Under the pieces are notes generated by a model, which searched no databases, was not told the DNA's origin, and saw nothing but the letters and a program-made list of their open reading frames with translations. DNA of 64,000 nucleotides, from NCBI RefSeq assembly GCF_013177695.1, contig NZ_WOEY01000070.1:25189-89188 (forward strand), in the 5' to 3' direction. Shown one piece after another: positions 34,539 to 44,020 of the stretch. A program made the translations under genes and the position numbers. Numbering within the stretch: the stretch's first letter is position 1; every line of letters starts with the position of its first letter. The stretch is from Paraburkholderia solitsugae. Lineage in GTDB: Bacteria > Pseudomonadota > Gammaproteobacteria > Burkholderiales > Burkholderiaceae.

Positions 34539-34878
34539 GCTTGCCTCCTCGTCACCGCGCTGCGCGCGGTGTGGGTGCGATTGGCCTGTGCGTGCGCCGG
34601 CTGGCCACACATCTGTTTGATGTCTGATACGGCGGAGCTGCTGCATCCCGCCGGGACGACGTGTATCACGCCGTGGCAAGCAATGCGTGTGCCCTACCGC
34701 CTATCCGGCAAACGCAAGGCGTTTCCGGCATACCACGGCGAGCAAAATGACCGGCCAATCGGCTGGCGAAACGCGCCGACCAGGCGGTCAGCGAAACGGT
34801 CCACAAAACCGTCAGCAAAAAACCGACCAGCAAGACAGCCCGCTCATCAACCAACGAGCGGGCCGTCAGGCTCGAGAT
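34539..34878. other. 340-base intergenic region with a weak terminator for ettA
   Basis: On the minus strand, just after the ettA stop, GCCCGCTC/GAGCGGGC arms lie at 34856-34863 and 34838-34845. A T-run occurs only about a dozen bases beyond the stem. The T-rich part repeats GGTCGGTTTTTTGCTGACGG-like segments. Open frames here (such as 34666-34854 minus) overlap the hairpin and start at TTG; I see no gene. Confidence 0.55.
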
Positions 34879-36543
34879 TTATCGCGCGATCGGCTTGTAA
34901 CGCAGACGCTTCGGACGTGCAGCTTCTTCACCGAGGCGGGCGCGTTTGTCCGCTTCGTATTCCTGGTAGTTGCCGTCGAAGAACGTGATTTGCGAATCGC
35001 CTTCGAACGCCAGGATGTGCGTCGCAATCCGGTCGAGGAACCAGCGATCGTGCGAGATCACCATGACGGAGCCGGCGAATTCGAGCAGTGCGTCTTCGAG
35101 CGCACGCAGCGTTTCGACGTCCAGGTCGTTCGACGGTTCGTCCAGCAGCAGCACGTTGCCGCCCGCGATCAGCGTTTTCGCCAGATGCAGCCGGCCGCGC
35201 TCGCCGCCCGACAGATTGCCGACGGTCTTCTGCTGATCGCCGCCCTTGAAGTTGAAGCGGCCGATGTACGCACGCGAAGGCGTTTCGTACTTGCCGACCG
35301 TCAGCACGTCCGCACCGCCGGAGATTTCTTCGAACACGGTCTTCGAGCCGTTGAGTGCGTCGCGGCTTTGGTCCACGTACGCGAGCTTGACCGTCGGGCC
35401 TTGCACGATCTCGCCCGAATCCGGCTGTTCGCGGCCCGTGAGCATGCGGAACAGCGTCGACTTACCGGCGCCGTTCGGCCCGATGATGCCGACGATCGCG
35501 CCCGCCGGAATCTTGAAGCTGACGTCGTCGAGCAGCAGACGGTCGCCATACGACTTGCTGACGTTCTTGAACTCGATGACTTCATTACCCAGACGGTCGC
35601 CGACCGGGATGAAGATTTCCGAGGTCTCGTTGCGCTTCTGGTAGTCCTGGCTGTTCAATTCCTCGAAGCGGGCAATACGCGCCTTCGACTTCGCCTGACG
35701 GCCCTTCGGGTTCTGGCGTACCCACTCCAGTTCCTTCTTGATCGCCTTCTGACGTGCCGATTCCGACGACTCTTCCTGCTTCAGGCGCTCTTCCTTCTGG
35801 TCGAGCCAGCTGCTGTAGTTGCCCTTCCAGGGAATGCCGTGGCCGCGGTCGAGTTCGAGAATCCACTCGGCGGCGTTATCGAGGAAGTAGCGATCGTGGG
35901 TGACGGCGACGACCGTGCCCGGGAAGCGGGTGAGGAACTGTTCGAGCCAGTCGACCGATTCCGCGTCCAGGTGGTTGGTCGGTTCGTCGAGTAGCAGCAT
36001 GTCCGGCTTTTCGAGCAGCAGTTTGCACAGCGCGACGCGGCGCTTTTCGCCACCCGACAGGTGTTCGATCTTCGCGTCCCATGCCGGCAGACGCAGTGCG
36101 TCGGCGGCGATTTCGATCTGCTGTTCGGCGCTGCCGTCGGTGGTGGCCAGAATCGCTTCGTACTTCGCCTGCTCGGCGGCGAGCGCGTCGAAGTCGGCGT
36201 CCGGCTCCGCGTAGGCGGCGTAGATTTCGTCGAGTTTCTTTTGCGCGCCGAAGACGTCGCCGAGACCTTCTTCGACCGCTTCACGCACCGTCTTGGTCGG
36301 ATCGAGCTGCGGCTCCTGCGGCAGATAGCCGATGTTCAGGTTCGGCATCGGGGTGGCTTCGCCTTCGATGTCCTTGTCCACACCGGCCATGATGCGGATC
36401 AGCGTCGACTTGCCCGAGCCGTTCAGGCCGAGCAGGCCGATCTTCGCACCGGGGAAAAACGACAGCGAGATGTCTTTCAGGATTTGACGCTTGGGCGGCA
36501 CGATTTTGCCGACCCGGTTCATAGTGAAGACGTATTGGGCCAT
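34879..36543 (-). CDS. ettA: Energy-dependent translational throttle protein EttA (ABC-F ATPase)
   Basis: 554 residues, two ABC domains in tandem without membrane segments. Walker A motifs are GLNGSGKST and GPNGAGKST, signatures LSGGEKRR and LSGGERGR, Walker B LLLDEPTNHLD and LLLDEPSNDLD. An arm insertion (about 95-140) and the linker rich in Lys/Arg/Glu (KEERLKQEESSESARQKAIKKELEWVRQNPKGRQ) are EttA features. It binds the ribosomal E site and gates elongation by the ATP/ADP ratio. Confidence 0.97.
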   Translation of the reverse strand: MAQYVFTMNRVGKIVPPKRQILKDISLSFFPGAKIGLLGLNGSGKSTLIRIMAGVDKDIEGEATPMPNLNIGYLPQEPQLDPTKTVREAVEEGLGDVFGAQKKLDEIYAAYAEPDADFDALAAEQAKYEAILATTDGSAEQQIEIAADALRLPAWDAKIEHLSGGEKRRVALCKLLLEKPDMLLLDEPTNHLDAESVDWLEQFLTRFPGTVVAVTHDRYFLDNAAEWILELDRGHGIPWKGNYSSWLDQKEERLKQEESSESARQKAIKKELEWVRQNPKGRQAKSKARIARFEELNSQDYQKRNETSEIFIPVGDRLGNEVIEFKNVSKSYGDRLLLDDVSFKIPAGAIVGIIGPNGAGKSTLFRMLTGREQPDSGEIVQGPTVKLAYVDQSRDALNGSKTVFEEISGGADVLTVGKYETPSRAYIGRFNFKGGDQQKTVGNLSGGERGRLHLAKTLIAGGNVLLLDEPSNDLDVETLRALEDALLEFAGSVMVISHDRWFLDRIATHILAFEGDSQITFFDGNYQEYEADKRARLGEEAARPKRLRYKPIAR

Positions 36544-36760
36544 TTGCTTGCAATAGACGTTGACGACGCCGGCCGCGTAGGGGCGGGCGGTCGTGGGTGG
36601 ATGGGTAATCGATGTGTTGACCGGGCAGTGCGCCTGGCGCCGGCCGGCGCGGCGTCGAGCTCGGCGTCGAACTTCGCGACGCCCCGCGCGCGGGCGGGTA
36701 GTTCAGGTGGCATTGTACTTCGGGGTGAGGGTGCGGCGGCAGAGGGCGTCTGCGGCGACG

Positions 36761-37849
36761 TCAGTTCACGCGCCGTCCCGTCGACGGATCGAAGAAATGC
36801 AGATGCTGCGCGGGCAGCGCGACTTGTAGCGCTTCGGCGGCTTCGGGGCGATGCGTATGCGGCAGGCGGACCGTGACGTCGTGCTTGCCCCAGCGGCCGT
36901 GCGCGAGGTTGTCCGCGCCGAGCAGTTCGCAGGAATCGACGGTCAGCGTGGCGTGAGACGCGTCTGCTTGACCGGGTGTCATGTGCTCGGGGCGAATGCC
37001 GAGCGTCCATTCTCGCCCTTTGGCCACTTCGCGCCCAATCGCCGCCACGCCTGACAGCGGTAGCTTCGGCCCATTGCCCGCCACTTCAAACGTTGAACCG
37101 TCATCCGACACGCGGCCTTCCAGCAGATTCATCCCCGGCGAGCCGATGAAGCTCGCGACAAACACCGTCGCCGGCCGTTCGTAGACCTCGGTCGGCGCAC
37201 CGATCTGCTCGGCGTGGCCTTTGTTCATCACGATCACGCGTTGCGCCAGCGTCATCGCTTCAATCTGATCGTGGGTGACGTACAGGCTGGTCGTGGCAAG
37301 CCGTGCATGCAGGCGCTGGATTTCGAGGCGCATTTGCACGCGCAGGCGTGCATCGAGATTGGACAGCGGCTCATCGAACAGAAACACCGCCGGCTCGCGC
37401 ACGATCGCGCGACCCATTGCGACGCGTTGTCGTTGCCCACCGGACAATTCGCGCGGCTTGCGTGCGAGCAGCGGTCCAAGCTCGAGAATCTGCGCCGCAG
37501 CCTCCACGCGCTTCGCAATCTGCGCGCGCTCGACGCCCGCGATCTTCAGCGCATAGCCCATGTTCTCGGCGACGCTCATGTGCGGATACAGCGCGTAGTT
37601 CTGGAACACCATCGCGATGTTGCGATCCTTCGGCTCCAGCCGATTGACCACTTTGCCGGAGATCGAGACGGTGCCGTCGGAAATGCCTTCGAGTCCGGCC
37701 ACCATCCGCAGCAAGGTCGATTTGCCGCAACCCGACGGACCGACCATCACGACGAACTCGCCGTCCGAGACGTCCACGTCGATGCCGTGCAACACGAACT
37801 GTTTGCCGTCGTAGGTCTTTTTAACGCCTTGCAGAGTCAGTGCAGCCAT
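36761..37849 (-). CDS. ugpC: sn-glycerol-3-phosphate ABC importer, ATP-binding subunit UgpC
   Basis: 362 residues. Walker A GPSGCGKST, Q-loop VFQNYALYPH, signature ELSGGQRQR, Walker B FLFDEPLSNLD and the H-loop THDQIEAMTL are all present. The C-terminal OB-type regulatory region marks it as a MalK-like CUT1 ATPase (TLGIRPEHMTPG and LLGADNLAHGRWGKHDVTVRLP). It is the last gene of ugpBAEC. Assignment to glycerol phosphate rather than sugar comes mainly from the operon composition. Confidence 0.93.
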   Translation of the reverse strand: MAALTLQGVKKTYDGKQFVLHGIDVDVSDGEFVVMVGPSGCGKSTLLRMVAGLEGISDGTVSISGKVVNRLEPKDRNIAMVFQNYALYPHMSVAENMGYALKIAGVERAQIAKRVEAAAQILELGPLLARKPRELSGGQRQRVAMGRAIVREPAVFLFDEPLSNLDARLRVQMRLEIQRLHARLATTSLYVTHDQIEAMTLAQRVIVMNKGHAEQIGAPTEVYERPATVFVASFIGSPGMNLLEGRVSDDGSTFEVAGNGPKLPLSGVAAIGREVAKGREWTLGIRPEHMTPGQADASHATLTVDSCELLGADNLAHGRWGKHDVTVRLPHTHRPEAAEALQVALPAQHLHFFDPSTGRRVN

Positions 37850-37946
37850 GCTGTTTTAGCCCTTTCGTTGCTTGCCGCGCGTGCCACGCTTTGCGCGGTG
37901 TTCTTTATTCCATGTCCAACGCCGAAGCTCGCCCACGCTGCGCGCG

Positions 37947-38792
37947 TTACTTCTCCGAGTCCACCAACCCGCGCACGAACCAGCGCTGCATCGTCAGCAC
38001 GACGGCGAGCGGCGGCAGCATCGCGAGCAGCGTCGCGGTCATCACGAGATGCCATTCGGTTGCGGTGTCGCCAGATGCGATCATGCTTTTGATGCCAACC
38101 ACGGCCGTGGTCAGCGATTGCTGGCTCGTAATCAGGATTGGCCATAGATACTGATTCCAGCCGTAAATGAACGTGATGACGAACAGCGCCGCCATGTTCG
38201 TTTTCGACAGCGGCAGCACGACGTCCCAGAAGAAACGCAGCGCGCCGGCGCCGTCGATACGCGCTGCTTCCATCAGTTCATCGGGCAGCGTCATGAAGAA
38301 CTGGCGGAACAGGAAGGTGGCGGTGGCCGATGCGATCAGCGGCAAGGTCAGGCCGCTGTACGTATTGCTCAGATGCATCGACGACACGACCTGCACGGTG
38401 GGAAAAATGCGTACTTCGACCGGCAGCATCAGCGTGATGAAGATCAGCCAGAACGACAGATTGCGAAACGGAAAGCGGAAAAACACGATCGCGTATGCGG
38501 AGATCATCGAGATCGCGATCTTGCCGATCGAAATCACCAGCGCCATCACGAGGCTGTTGAACAGCATGCGGCCGAACGGCGCGGCCGCATTGCCGCTGCC
38601 ATGCGACCAGACAGTCGCGACGTTCTCGAACAGGTGCGTGCTCGGCACGAGCGAGAGCGGCACGCTGAACACTTCATGCTCGCTCATCGTTGCCGCGCAA
38701 AATGCGACGTACACCGGAAAAACCACCAGTACGACGCCGAGAATCAGCACCGCATGGCAGAAGAGGTCGAAACCGCGGCGGTTCTCGATCAT
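37947..38792 (-). CDS. ugpE: sn-glycerol-3-phosphate ABC importer, permease UgpE
   Basis: 281 residues with six membrane helices. The inner-membrane permease EAA motif appears as EAARIDGAGALRFFWDVVLPLSKTNM, which contacts the ATPase. The start overlaps the ugpA stop by four bases, so the two permeases are coupled. The N-terminus FDLFCHAVLILGVVLVVFPVYVAF matches UgpE. Confidence 0.94.
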   Translation of the reverse strand: MIENRRGFDLFCHAVLILGVVLVVFPVYVAFCAATMSEHEVFSVPLSLVPSTHLFENVATVWSHGSGNAAAPFGRMLFNSLVMALVISIGKIAISMISAYAIVFFRFPFRNLSFWLIFITLMLPVEVRIFPTVQVVSSMHLSNTYSGLTLPLIASATATFLFRQFFMTLPDELMEAARIDGAGALRFFWDVVLPLSKTNMAALFVITFIYGWNQYLWPILITSQQSLTTAVVGIKSMIASGDTATEWHLVMTATLLAMLPPLAVVLTMQRWFVRGLVDSEK

Positions 38793-39673
38793 GAGTATTG
38801 AACCCTGCGTTCGATGAAGCGGAATTGCACGACCGTCAACGCGACGACGATCACCATCAGGATGACGGACTGTGCGCCCGAGCTGCCGATGTCCAGTCCC
38901 TGGAAGCCTTCTGCGAAGATCTTGTAGATCAGCGTGCGGGTCGATTGCGCCGGGCCGCCGCCAGTGGCGGCATCAATCACCGGGAAGGTGTCGAAGAACG
39001 CGTACGTGATGTTGATCACCAGCAGAAAGAAGCTGGTGGGCGAGAGCAGAGGCAGGGCGATGCCGAAGAAACGCCGCACCGGACCGGCACCGTCGATGGC
39101 CGCCGCTTCGATCAGCGAACGCGGAATCGCCTGCAGGCCGGCATAGAAGAACAGAAAGTTATAGCTGACCTGTTTCCATACGGAAGCCAGCACGACCAGA
39201 AACATCGCCTGGCCCGCATTCAACGCGTGATTCCATACGATGCCGTACTTGGCGAGCGCATAGGTGACGAGGCCGATGCTCGGATTGAAAAGGAACGACC
39301 ACAACACAGCGGCGATCGCGGGCGCGACCGCATACGGCCAGATCAGTAGCGTTTGATAGGTCTTCGCGCCGCGCGTCACGCGATCTGCGCAGACGGCTAA
39401 CAGGAGCGATATCACCAGCCCCGACACCGTGACGAGCGCGCAGAAAATCAGCGTCGTATTGAACGACGACAGATAAAGCGGATCGGCGAATAACTGCTTG
39501 AAATTGGCGAGGCCGACAAATTCGCTCGACGTGCCGAACGCGTCCTGGCTCTGCGTGGACTGCCACAGCGCCTCGCCTGCTGGCCACAGAAAGAACAGCA
39601 GCGTGATCAGGAGTTGCGGCGCGACGAGCAGGTAGGGCAGCACGCTGGTGCCGAAGCTGGAGCGCTTTTCCAT
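38789..39673 (-). CDS. ugpA: sn-glycerol-3-phosphate ABC importer, permease UgpA
   Basis: 294 residues with six membrane helices. The EAA loop is EAAAIDGAGPVRRFFGIALPLLSPTSFF. LLVAPQLLITLLFFLWPAGEALWQSTQSQDAFG near the start is a typical UgpA/CUT1 N-terminal helix followed by a periplasmic loop. It pairs with UgpE in the inner membrane and receives substrate from UgpB. Confidence 0.95.
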   Translation of the reverse strand: MEKRSSFGTSVLPYLLVAPQLLITLLFFLWPAGEALWQSTQSQDAFGTSSEFVGLANFKQLFADPLYLSSFNTTLIFCALVTVSGLVISLLLAVCADRVTRGAKTYQTLLIWPYAVAPAIAAVLWSFLFNPSIGLVTYALAKYGIVWNHALNAGQAMFLVVLASVWKQVSYNFLFFYAGLQAIPRSLIEAAAIDGAGPVRRFFGIALPLLSPTSFFLLVINITYAFFDTFPVIDAATGGGPAQSTRTLIYKIFAEGFQGLDIGSSGAQSVILMVIVVALTVVQFRFIERRVQYS

Positions 39674-39743
39674 CGAAGTTTCCTAGGTTCTGCTGCAACA
39701 ACAGGTTTCAGTGCGGGCGCACCGAAACCTTGCCGGCTGGTGC

Positions 39744-41069
39744 TTAGTTACCGGCTTTCTCGAAGCGGCGCAGCAACTCGTCACCACGCGACACCGACGA
39801 ATCGAGCGCTTGTTGCGGCGTCTTCTTGTCCGCCCACACCTGTTCGAGTTCTTCGTCGATCACGGTGCGGATCTGCGGCATGTTGCCCAGACGCAAACCC
39901 TTCGTGTACGGCAGAGGCGGCTTGTTGAGCATCTGCTTGATCGCGGTATCGCTGCCCGGATTCTTCTCGTAGAAGCCTTGCTGTTGGGTCAACTGATACG
40001 CGGCGGTCGTGACCGGCAGATAACCGGTGTCCTGGTGCCACTTCGCGGCAACCGGCGCCGACGACAGATAAGACATGAATTTCGCCACGCCCTTGTACAC
40101 CGCCGGATCTTTACCCGACAGCACCCACAGGCTCGCCCCGCCGATGATCGCGTTCTGCGGCGCGCCCTTCACGCTGGCGTCGTACGGCATCATGCCGGTG
40201 CCAAAATTAAACTTCGCGTACTTCTTGATCGTGGCAAGCGAGCCCGACGAGTTCGTGATGATCCCGCAGTCGCCGCTATAGAACTTCGACACCGGTTCGT
40301 CCTTGCGGCCGACATACGTGAAGGTGCCTTCCTTCTGCATGTTCTGCAGGAACTGGATGTGCGCGACCTGCAGCGGCTTGTTGAATTCGAGCTGCGCATC
40401 GGCGCCGTCGAACCCGTTGTTCTTCGACGCGAACGGTGCGCCATGCCAGGCGCTATAGTTTTCGAGCTGAATCCAGCTCTGCCAGCCCGACGAATAGCCG
40501 CATGTCATGCCCGACGCCTTCAGCTTCTGCGCGTCCACCTGCAATTCGGCCCAGGTTTTCGGCGGCTGATTCGGATCGAGCCCGGCTTTCTTGAACGCGT
40601 CCTTGTTGTAGTACAACACCGGCGTCGAGCTATTGAACGGCATCGAGATCAGTTCGCCGGTTTTGGCGTCGCTGTAATAGCTGGCGATGGTCGGCACGAA
40701 GGCCTTTTCGTCGAGCGGTACGCCGGCTTGCTTGAACACTTCCGAGACCGGGATCACGGCTTTCTTCGCCTGCATCATCGTCGCGGTGCCGACTTCGTAG
40801 ACCTGCAGAATGGCCGGTGCGTTGCCGCTGCGATAAGCCGCGATGCCGGCGGCGAGGGTCTGGTCGTAGCTGCCCTTGAACACCGGTACGATCTTGTAGT
40901 CGCTTTGCGACGCGTTGAACGCATTGGCGATGTCGTTCAGACGCTCGCCGAGGGCGGCTTCCATGGCGTGCCAGAATTGGATTTCAGTGGCGGCATGGGC
41001 TGCCTGGCTAATGCCGAGGCTCAACACGGCGGCAACGGAAAGCGAACGGAATAACGGCTTGCAACGCAT
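39744..41069 (-). CDS. ugpB: sn-glycerol-3-phosphate-binding periplasmic protein UgpB
   Basis: 441 residues. Signal peptide LFRSLSVAAVLSLGISQAAHA is followed by the mature start TEIQFWHAMEAALGERLNDIANAFN. FNSSTPVLYYNKDAFKKAGLDPNQPPKTWAEL is a UgpB-type solute-binding motif, and GASLWVLSGKD lies in the second lobe. It captures glycerol-3-phosphate or glycerophosphodiesters in the periplasm. It is first in the operon, with GGAGATC before the ATG. A partial Pho-box-like site lies upstream. Confidence 0.95.
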   Translation of the reverse strand: MRCKPLFRSLSVAAVLSLGISQAAHAATEIQFWHAMEAALGERLNDIANAFNASQSDYKIVPVFKGSYDQTLAAGIAAYRSGNAPAILQVYEVGTATMMQAKKAVIPVSEVFKQAGVPLDEKAFVPTIASYYSDAKTGELISMPFNSSTPVLYYNKDAFKKAGLDPNQPPKTWAELQVDAQKLKASGMTCGYSSGWQSWIQLENYSAWHGAPFASKNNGFDGADAQLEFNKPLQVAHIQFLQNMQKEGTFTYVGRKDEPVSKFYSGDCGIITNSSGSLATIKKYAKFNFGTGMMPYDASVKGAPQNAIIGGASLWVLSGKDPAVYKGVAKFMSYLSSAPVAAKWHQDTGYLPVTTAAYQLTQQQGFYEKNPGSDTAIKQMLNKPPLPYTKGLRLGNMPQIRTVIDEELEQVWADKKTPQQALDSSVSRGDELLRRFEKAGN

Positions 41070-41113
41070 CGATTGATCTCCTGATCGGAACGGGCGCGGA
41101 TGGGAATCGCGCG

Positions 41114-41136
41114 ATTCTATTTGTGTTCGATGACAG
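41114..41136 (-). promoter_or_regulatory. Candidate ugp promoter with a Pho-box-like half-site
   Basis: On the minus strand CTGTCAT (41136-41130) lies eleven bases before TAGAAT (41119-41114). CTGTCAT is one half of a PhoB box; the second half (CACAAAT) fits poorly. There is no good -35, as expected of an activated promoter. Confidence 0.3.
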
Positions 41137-41280
41137 TCTGGCGTCGGTTACCGGGCGGCGGCCCGTTTTTGACTGGCGCCGACTGCCGCAATTTAACACC
41201 GGCTGTCACGGAACGGAAACAATACGCGTCTGAAGGCGGCAGGCTTGCTCGACGTGCGGAAGTCAAAGCGGAGCGGCCCG

Positions 41281-41304
41281 AAAAAAAGCCCGCATTTAGC
41301 GGGC
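41281..41304 (-). terminator. Rho-independent terminator after ychF
   Basis: On the minus strand GCCCGC (41304-41299), loop of five, GCGGGC (41293-41288), then seven T (41287-41281). It lies about 60 bases after the ychF stop and upstream of ugpB. Confidence 0.85.
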
Positions 41305-41366
41305 CTTCTTTGAGTTCGGCGGCGCTCAGCGTTTCGCTGGTTGCCGCCCCGAGCAGAGACTGAACG

Positions 41367-42461
41367 TCAGACGTTAAACAGGAAGTTCATCACGTCGCCG
41401 TCGTGCACGATGTATTCCTTACCTTCCGCGCGCATCTTGCCGGCTTCCTTCGCACCTTGCTCACCCTTGTAGGTGATGAAGTCGTTGAAGGCGATCGTCT
41501 GCGCGCGAATGAAGCCACGCTCGAAGTCGGTGTGGATCGCGCCCGCTGCCTGCGGTGCCGTATCGCCGATATGGATCGTCCACGCGCGCACTTCCTTCAC
41601 GCCGGCCGTGAAGTAGGTTTGCAGGCCCAGCAACTTGAAAGCCGCACGAGCCACGCGGTTCAGGCCCGGCTCTTCCATGCCCATGTCGGCGAGGAACACT
41701 TCCATGTCCGCTTGTTCGAGGTCGGCGATTTCTGCTTCGATCGCCGCACACACGGCGACGACCGGTGCGCCTTCGGCGGCCGCGAACTTCGTGACTGCGT
41801 CGAGGTGCGGGTTGTTCTCGAAACCGTCGTCCTTCACGTTGGCGACGTACATGGTCGGCTTGGCGGTGATCAGGCAGAACGGCTTGAGCGTGGCCTTTTC
41901 CTCATCCGACAGGTCGAGCGCGCGGACCGGCTTGGCCTGGTCGAGCTGCGCGCGCACTTTTTCCAGCACCGCGGCGTTCTTGATGGCTTCCTTGTCGTTA
42001 CCCGACTTGGCGGCCTTCGAATAGCGCGACAGCGCCTTTTCTACGGTCGCGAGGTCGGCCAGCGCCAGTTCGGTGTTGATCACTTCGATATCCGACAGCG
42101 GATCGATCTTGTTCGCGACGTGAATCACGTTGTCGTCTTCGAAGCAGCGCACCACGTGCGTGATCGCGTCGGTTTCGCGGATGTTCGCGAGGAACTGGTT
42201 GCCCAGACCTTCGCCCTTGCTCGCACCGGCCACGAGGCCGGCGATGTCGACGAATTCCACCACGGCCGGCAGGATGCGCTCCGGCTTGACGATCTCAGCG
42301 AGGGCCTTCAGGCGCGCGTCCGGCACTTCGACGATGCCGACGTTCGGCTCGATCGTACAGAACGGGTAGTTTTCGGCGGCAATGCCCGCCTTGGTCAGCG
42401 CGTTGAACAGGGTGGACTTGCCGACGTTAGGCAGGCCGACGATGCCGCATTTGAGGCTCAT
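41367..42461 (-). CDS. ychF: Redox-regulated ATPase/GTPase YchF
   Basis: 364 residues. G1 GLPNVGKSTLFNALTKAG, the G3 region VDIAGLVAGASKGEGLGNQFL and the NxxE-type G4 (ANVKDDG) replacing NKxD mark the Obg-like ATPase YchF. The C-terminal TGS domain (AWTIHIGDTAPQAAGAIHTDFERGFIRAQTI) is complete. It binds ribosomes and prefers ATP. The gene is monocistronic, with its own terminator. Confidence 0.97.
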   Translation of the reverse strand: MSLKCGIVGLPNVGKSTLFNALTKAGIAAENYPFCTIEPNVGIVEVPDARLKALAEIVKPERILPAVVEFVDIAGLVAGASKGEGLGNQFLANIRETDAITHVVRCFEDDNVIHVANKIDPLSDIEVINTELALADLATVEKALSRYSKAAKSGNDKEAIKNAAVLEKVRAQLDQAKPVRALDLSDEEKATLKPFCLITAKPTMYVANVKDDGFENNPHLDAVTKFAAAEGAPVVAVCAAIEAEIADLEQADMEVFLADMGMEEPGLNRVARAAFKLLGLQTYFTAGVKEVRAWTIHIGDTAPQAAGAIHTDFERGFIRAQTIAFNDFITYKGEQGAKEAGKMRAEGKEYIVHDGDVMNFLFNV

Positions 42462-42723
42462 GGAAATCCTTCAGTGAATCAGTAAGTTGCGTGATGCGCT
42501 CGACGCTGTGTGCAGGATTCGAAAAGCCTTCGCGTTTGGCGTGGCGGAGCAAGTGCAGCGGAGCGGGACAAGACACCAGATCGGGGCGTAGCCTCGACGA
42601 TTCTGGGCGAGTTTTGTCACGGAAAGCGCAATTGTAACCCGTTCGGATGGGGTTCTTGATCTGCCTGCGGTAAAGCTGGGGGCTCGATCCGTCCCCCGCA
42701 ACCCCCGCGGCTATAATGCGCGG

Positions 42724-43896
42724 ATGAACGCACACCACCAGACCTTTGATGCCGCCGTGATCGGCGGCGGGCTCGTCGGCAAGACCGCGGCGCTGGCGCT
42801 GACGCAAGGCGGACTGCGCGTGGCGCTACTCGCGCAACCCTGTGCGGCGCTGCCCGCCGGCGCCACCTTCGACTCGCGGGTCTACGCGCTGTCGTCGAGT
42901 TCGCAGGCTCTGCTGGAGCGATTGCGGGTCTGGCAGGCGCTCGATCTGTCGAAGCTCGGGCCCGTCTACGACATGCGCGTCTACGGCGATGCGCACGCCG
43001 AACTCCATTTTTCCGCGTTTCAGGCGTCCGTGCCGCAACTGGCGTGGATCGTCGAGTCGTCGGTGATCGAGCGTGCGCTGGATGCCGCGCTGCGTTTCCA
43101 GCCGAATCTGACCTGGATCGATACGCGCGCTCAGGCGCTGGACTTTACAGCCGACGGTGCGAGCGTCGGTCTTGCCAACGGCAATGTGCTCGAGGCCGAT
43201 CTGGTGGTCGGCGCGGACGGTGCGCATTCGTGGGTGCGCGCGCAGATCGGCTCGAAAGTGATCCGGCGCGACTACAAGCAAATCGGCGTGGTCGCGAATT
43301 TCAAGGCGGACAAGCCGCACAGCGAAACCGCTTATCAATGGTTCAAGGACGGCGAAATCATCGCGCTGCTGCCGATGCCGGACGGCCACGTATCGCTGGT
43401 CTGGTCGGCACGCACCGAGCACGCCGAGCAACTGCTCGCGCTCGATCCGGCGCAGCTAGCAGCCGAAGTCGAACGCGTAACGGGCGAGCAGTTCGGCGCT
43501 TTGGAATGCGTGACGCCCGCGCAAGGCTTCCCGCTCGCGCTGCAAACCGTCGATAAGCTTGTGGCGCCGCGCGTCGCGCTGGTCGGCGATGCCGCGCATC
43601 TGATTCACCCGTTGGCGGGTCAGGGCATGAACCTCGGTTTGCGCGATGTCGCGGCGCTCGCCGAGACGGTCGCCGGCAAGGAAGCGTTCCGCGATCTCGG
43701 CGACATGGTGCTGTTGCGCCGTTACGAACGCGCCCGCCGCGAAGACATCCGCGCGCTGATGATCGCCACCGACGGCCTGCAAAAGCTCTTCTCGGCACCC
43801 GGTCCGTTTGCCAAGGTATTGCGCAACACCGGCATGGCATTTGTCGGCGCGCAGCCATTCATCAAGCGATGGCTGGTGTCGGCCGCGCTGGGGTAA
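42724..43896 (+). CDS. UbiH/UbiF/COQ6-family FAD monooxygenase
   Basis: 390 residues. The FAD dinucleotide motif is FDAAVIGGGLVGKTAALALTQGG, the central DG motif is ADLVVGADGAHSWVRAQIG, and the second FAD motif is VALVGDAAHLIHPLAGQGMNLGLRDV with the UbiH/COQ6 signature. These enzymes hydroxylate the ubiquinone ring (C5, C6 or C8); which carbon cannot be told from sequence alone. It precedes dsbC, as in many Burkholderia. Confidence 0.92.
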   Translation: MNAHHQTFDAAVIGGGLVGKTAALALTQGGLRVALLAQPCAALPAGATFDSRVYALSSSSQALLERLRVWQALDLSKLGPVYDMRVYGDAHAELHFSAFQASVPQLAWIVESSVIERALDAALRFQPNLTWIDTRAQALDFTADGASVGLANGNVLEADLVVGADGAHSWVRAQIGSKVIRRDYKQIGVVANFKADKPHSETAYQWFKDGEIIALLPMPDGHVSLVWSARTEHAEQLLALDPAQLAAEVERVTGEQFGALECVTPAQGFPLALQTVDKLVAPRVALVGDAAHLIHPLAGQGMNLGLRDVAALAETVAGKEAFRDLGDMVLLRRYERARREDIRALMIATDGLQKLFSAPGPFAKVLRNTGMAFVGAQPFIKRWLVSAALG

Positions 43897-44020
43897 CGCG
43901 CGCTAGCCGGCATACCCGGCTGGCGAGACGGGTATCATGAACGGATGGACGCCATTCTGGTCAGACCAGAAACGTCCCAAAAAACGCGCAACGCGCGCGA
44001 TTGAACTCCAGGAATTCAGC

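Noticed and set aside
34666..34854. Minus-strand 62-codon frame with a hydrophobic start (VLLVGFLLTVLW)
   Set aside because: It begins at TTG inside the hairpin after ettA, and its hydrophobic run comes from the T-rich terminator region.
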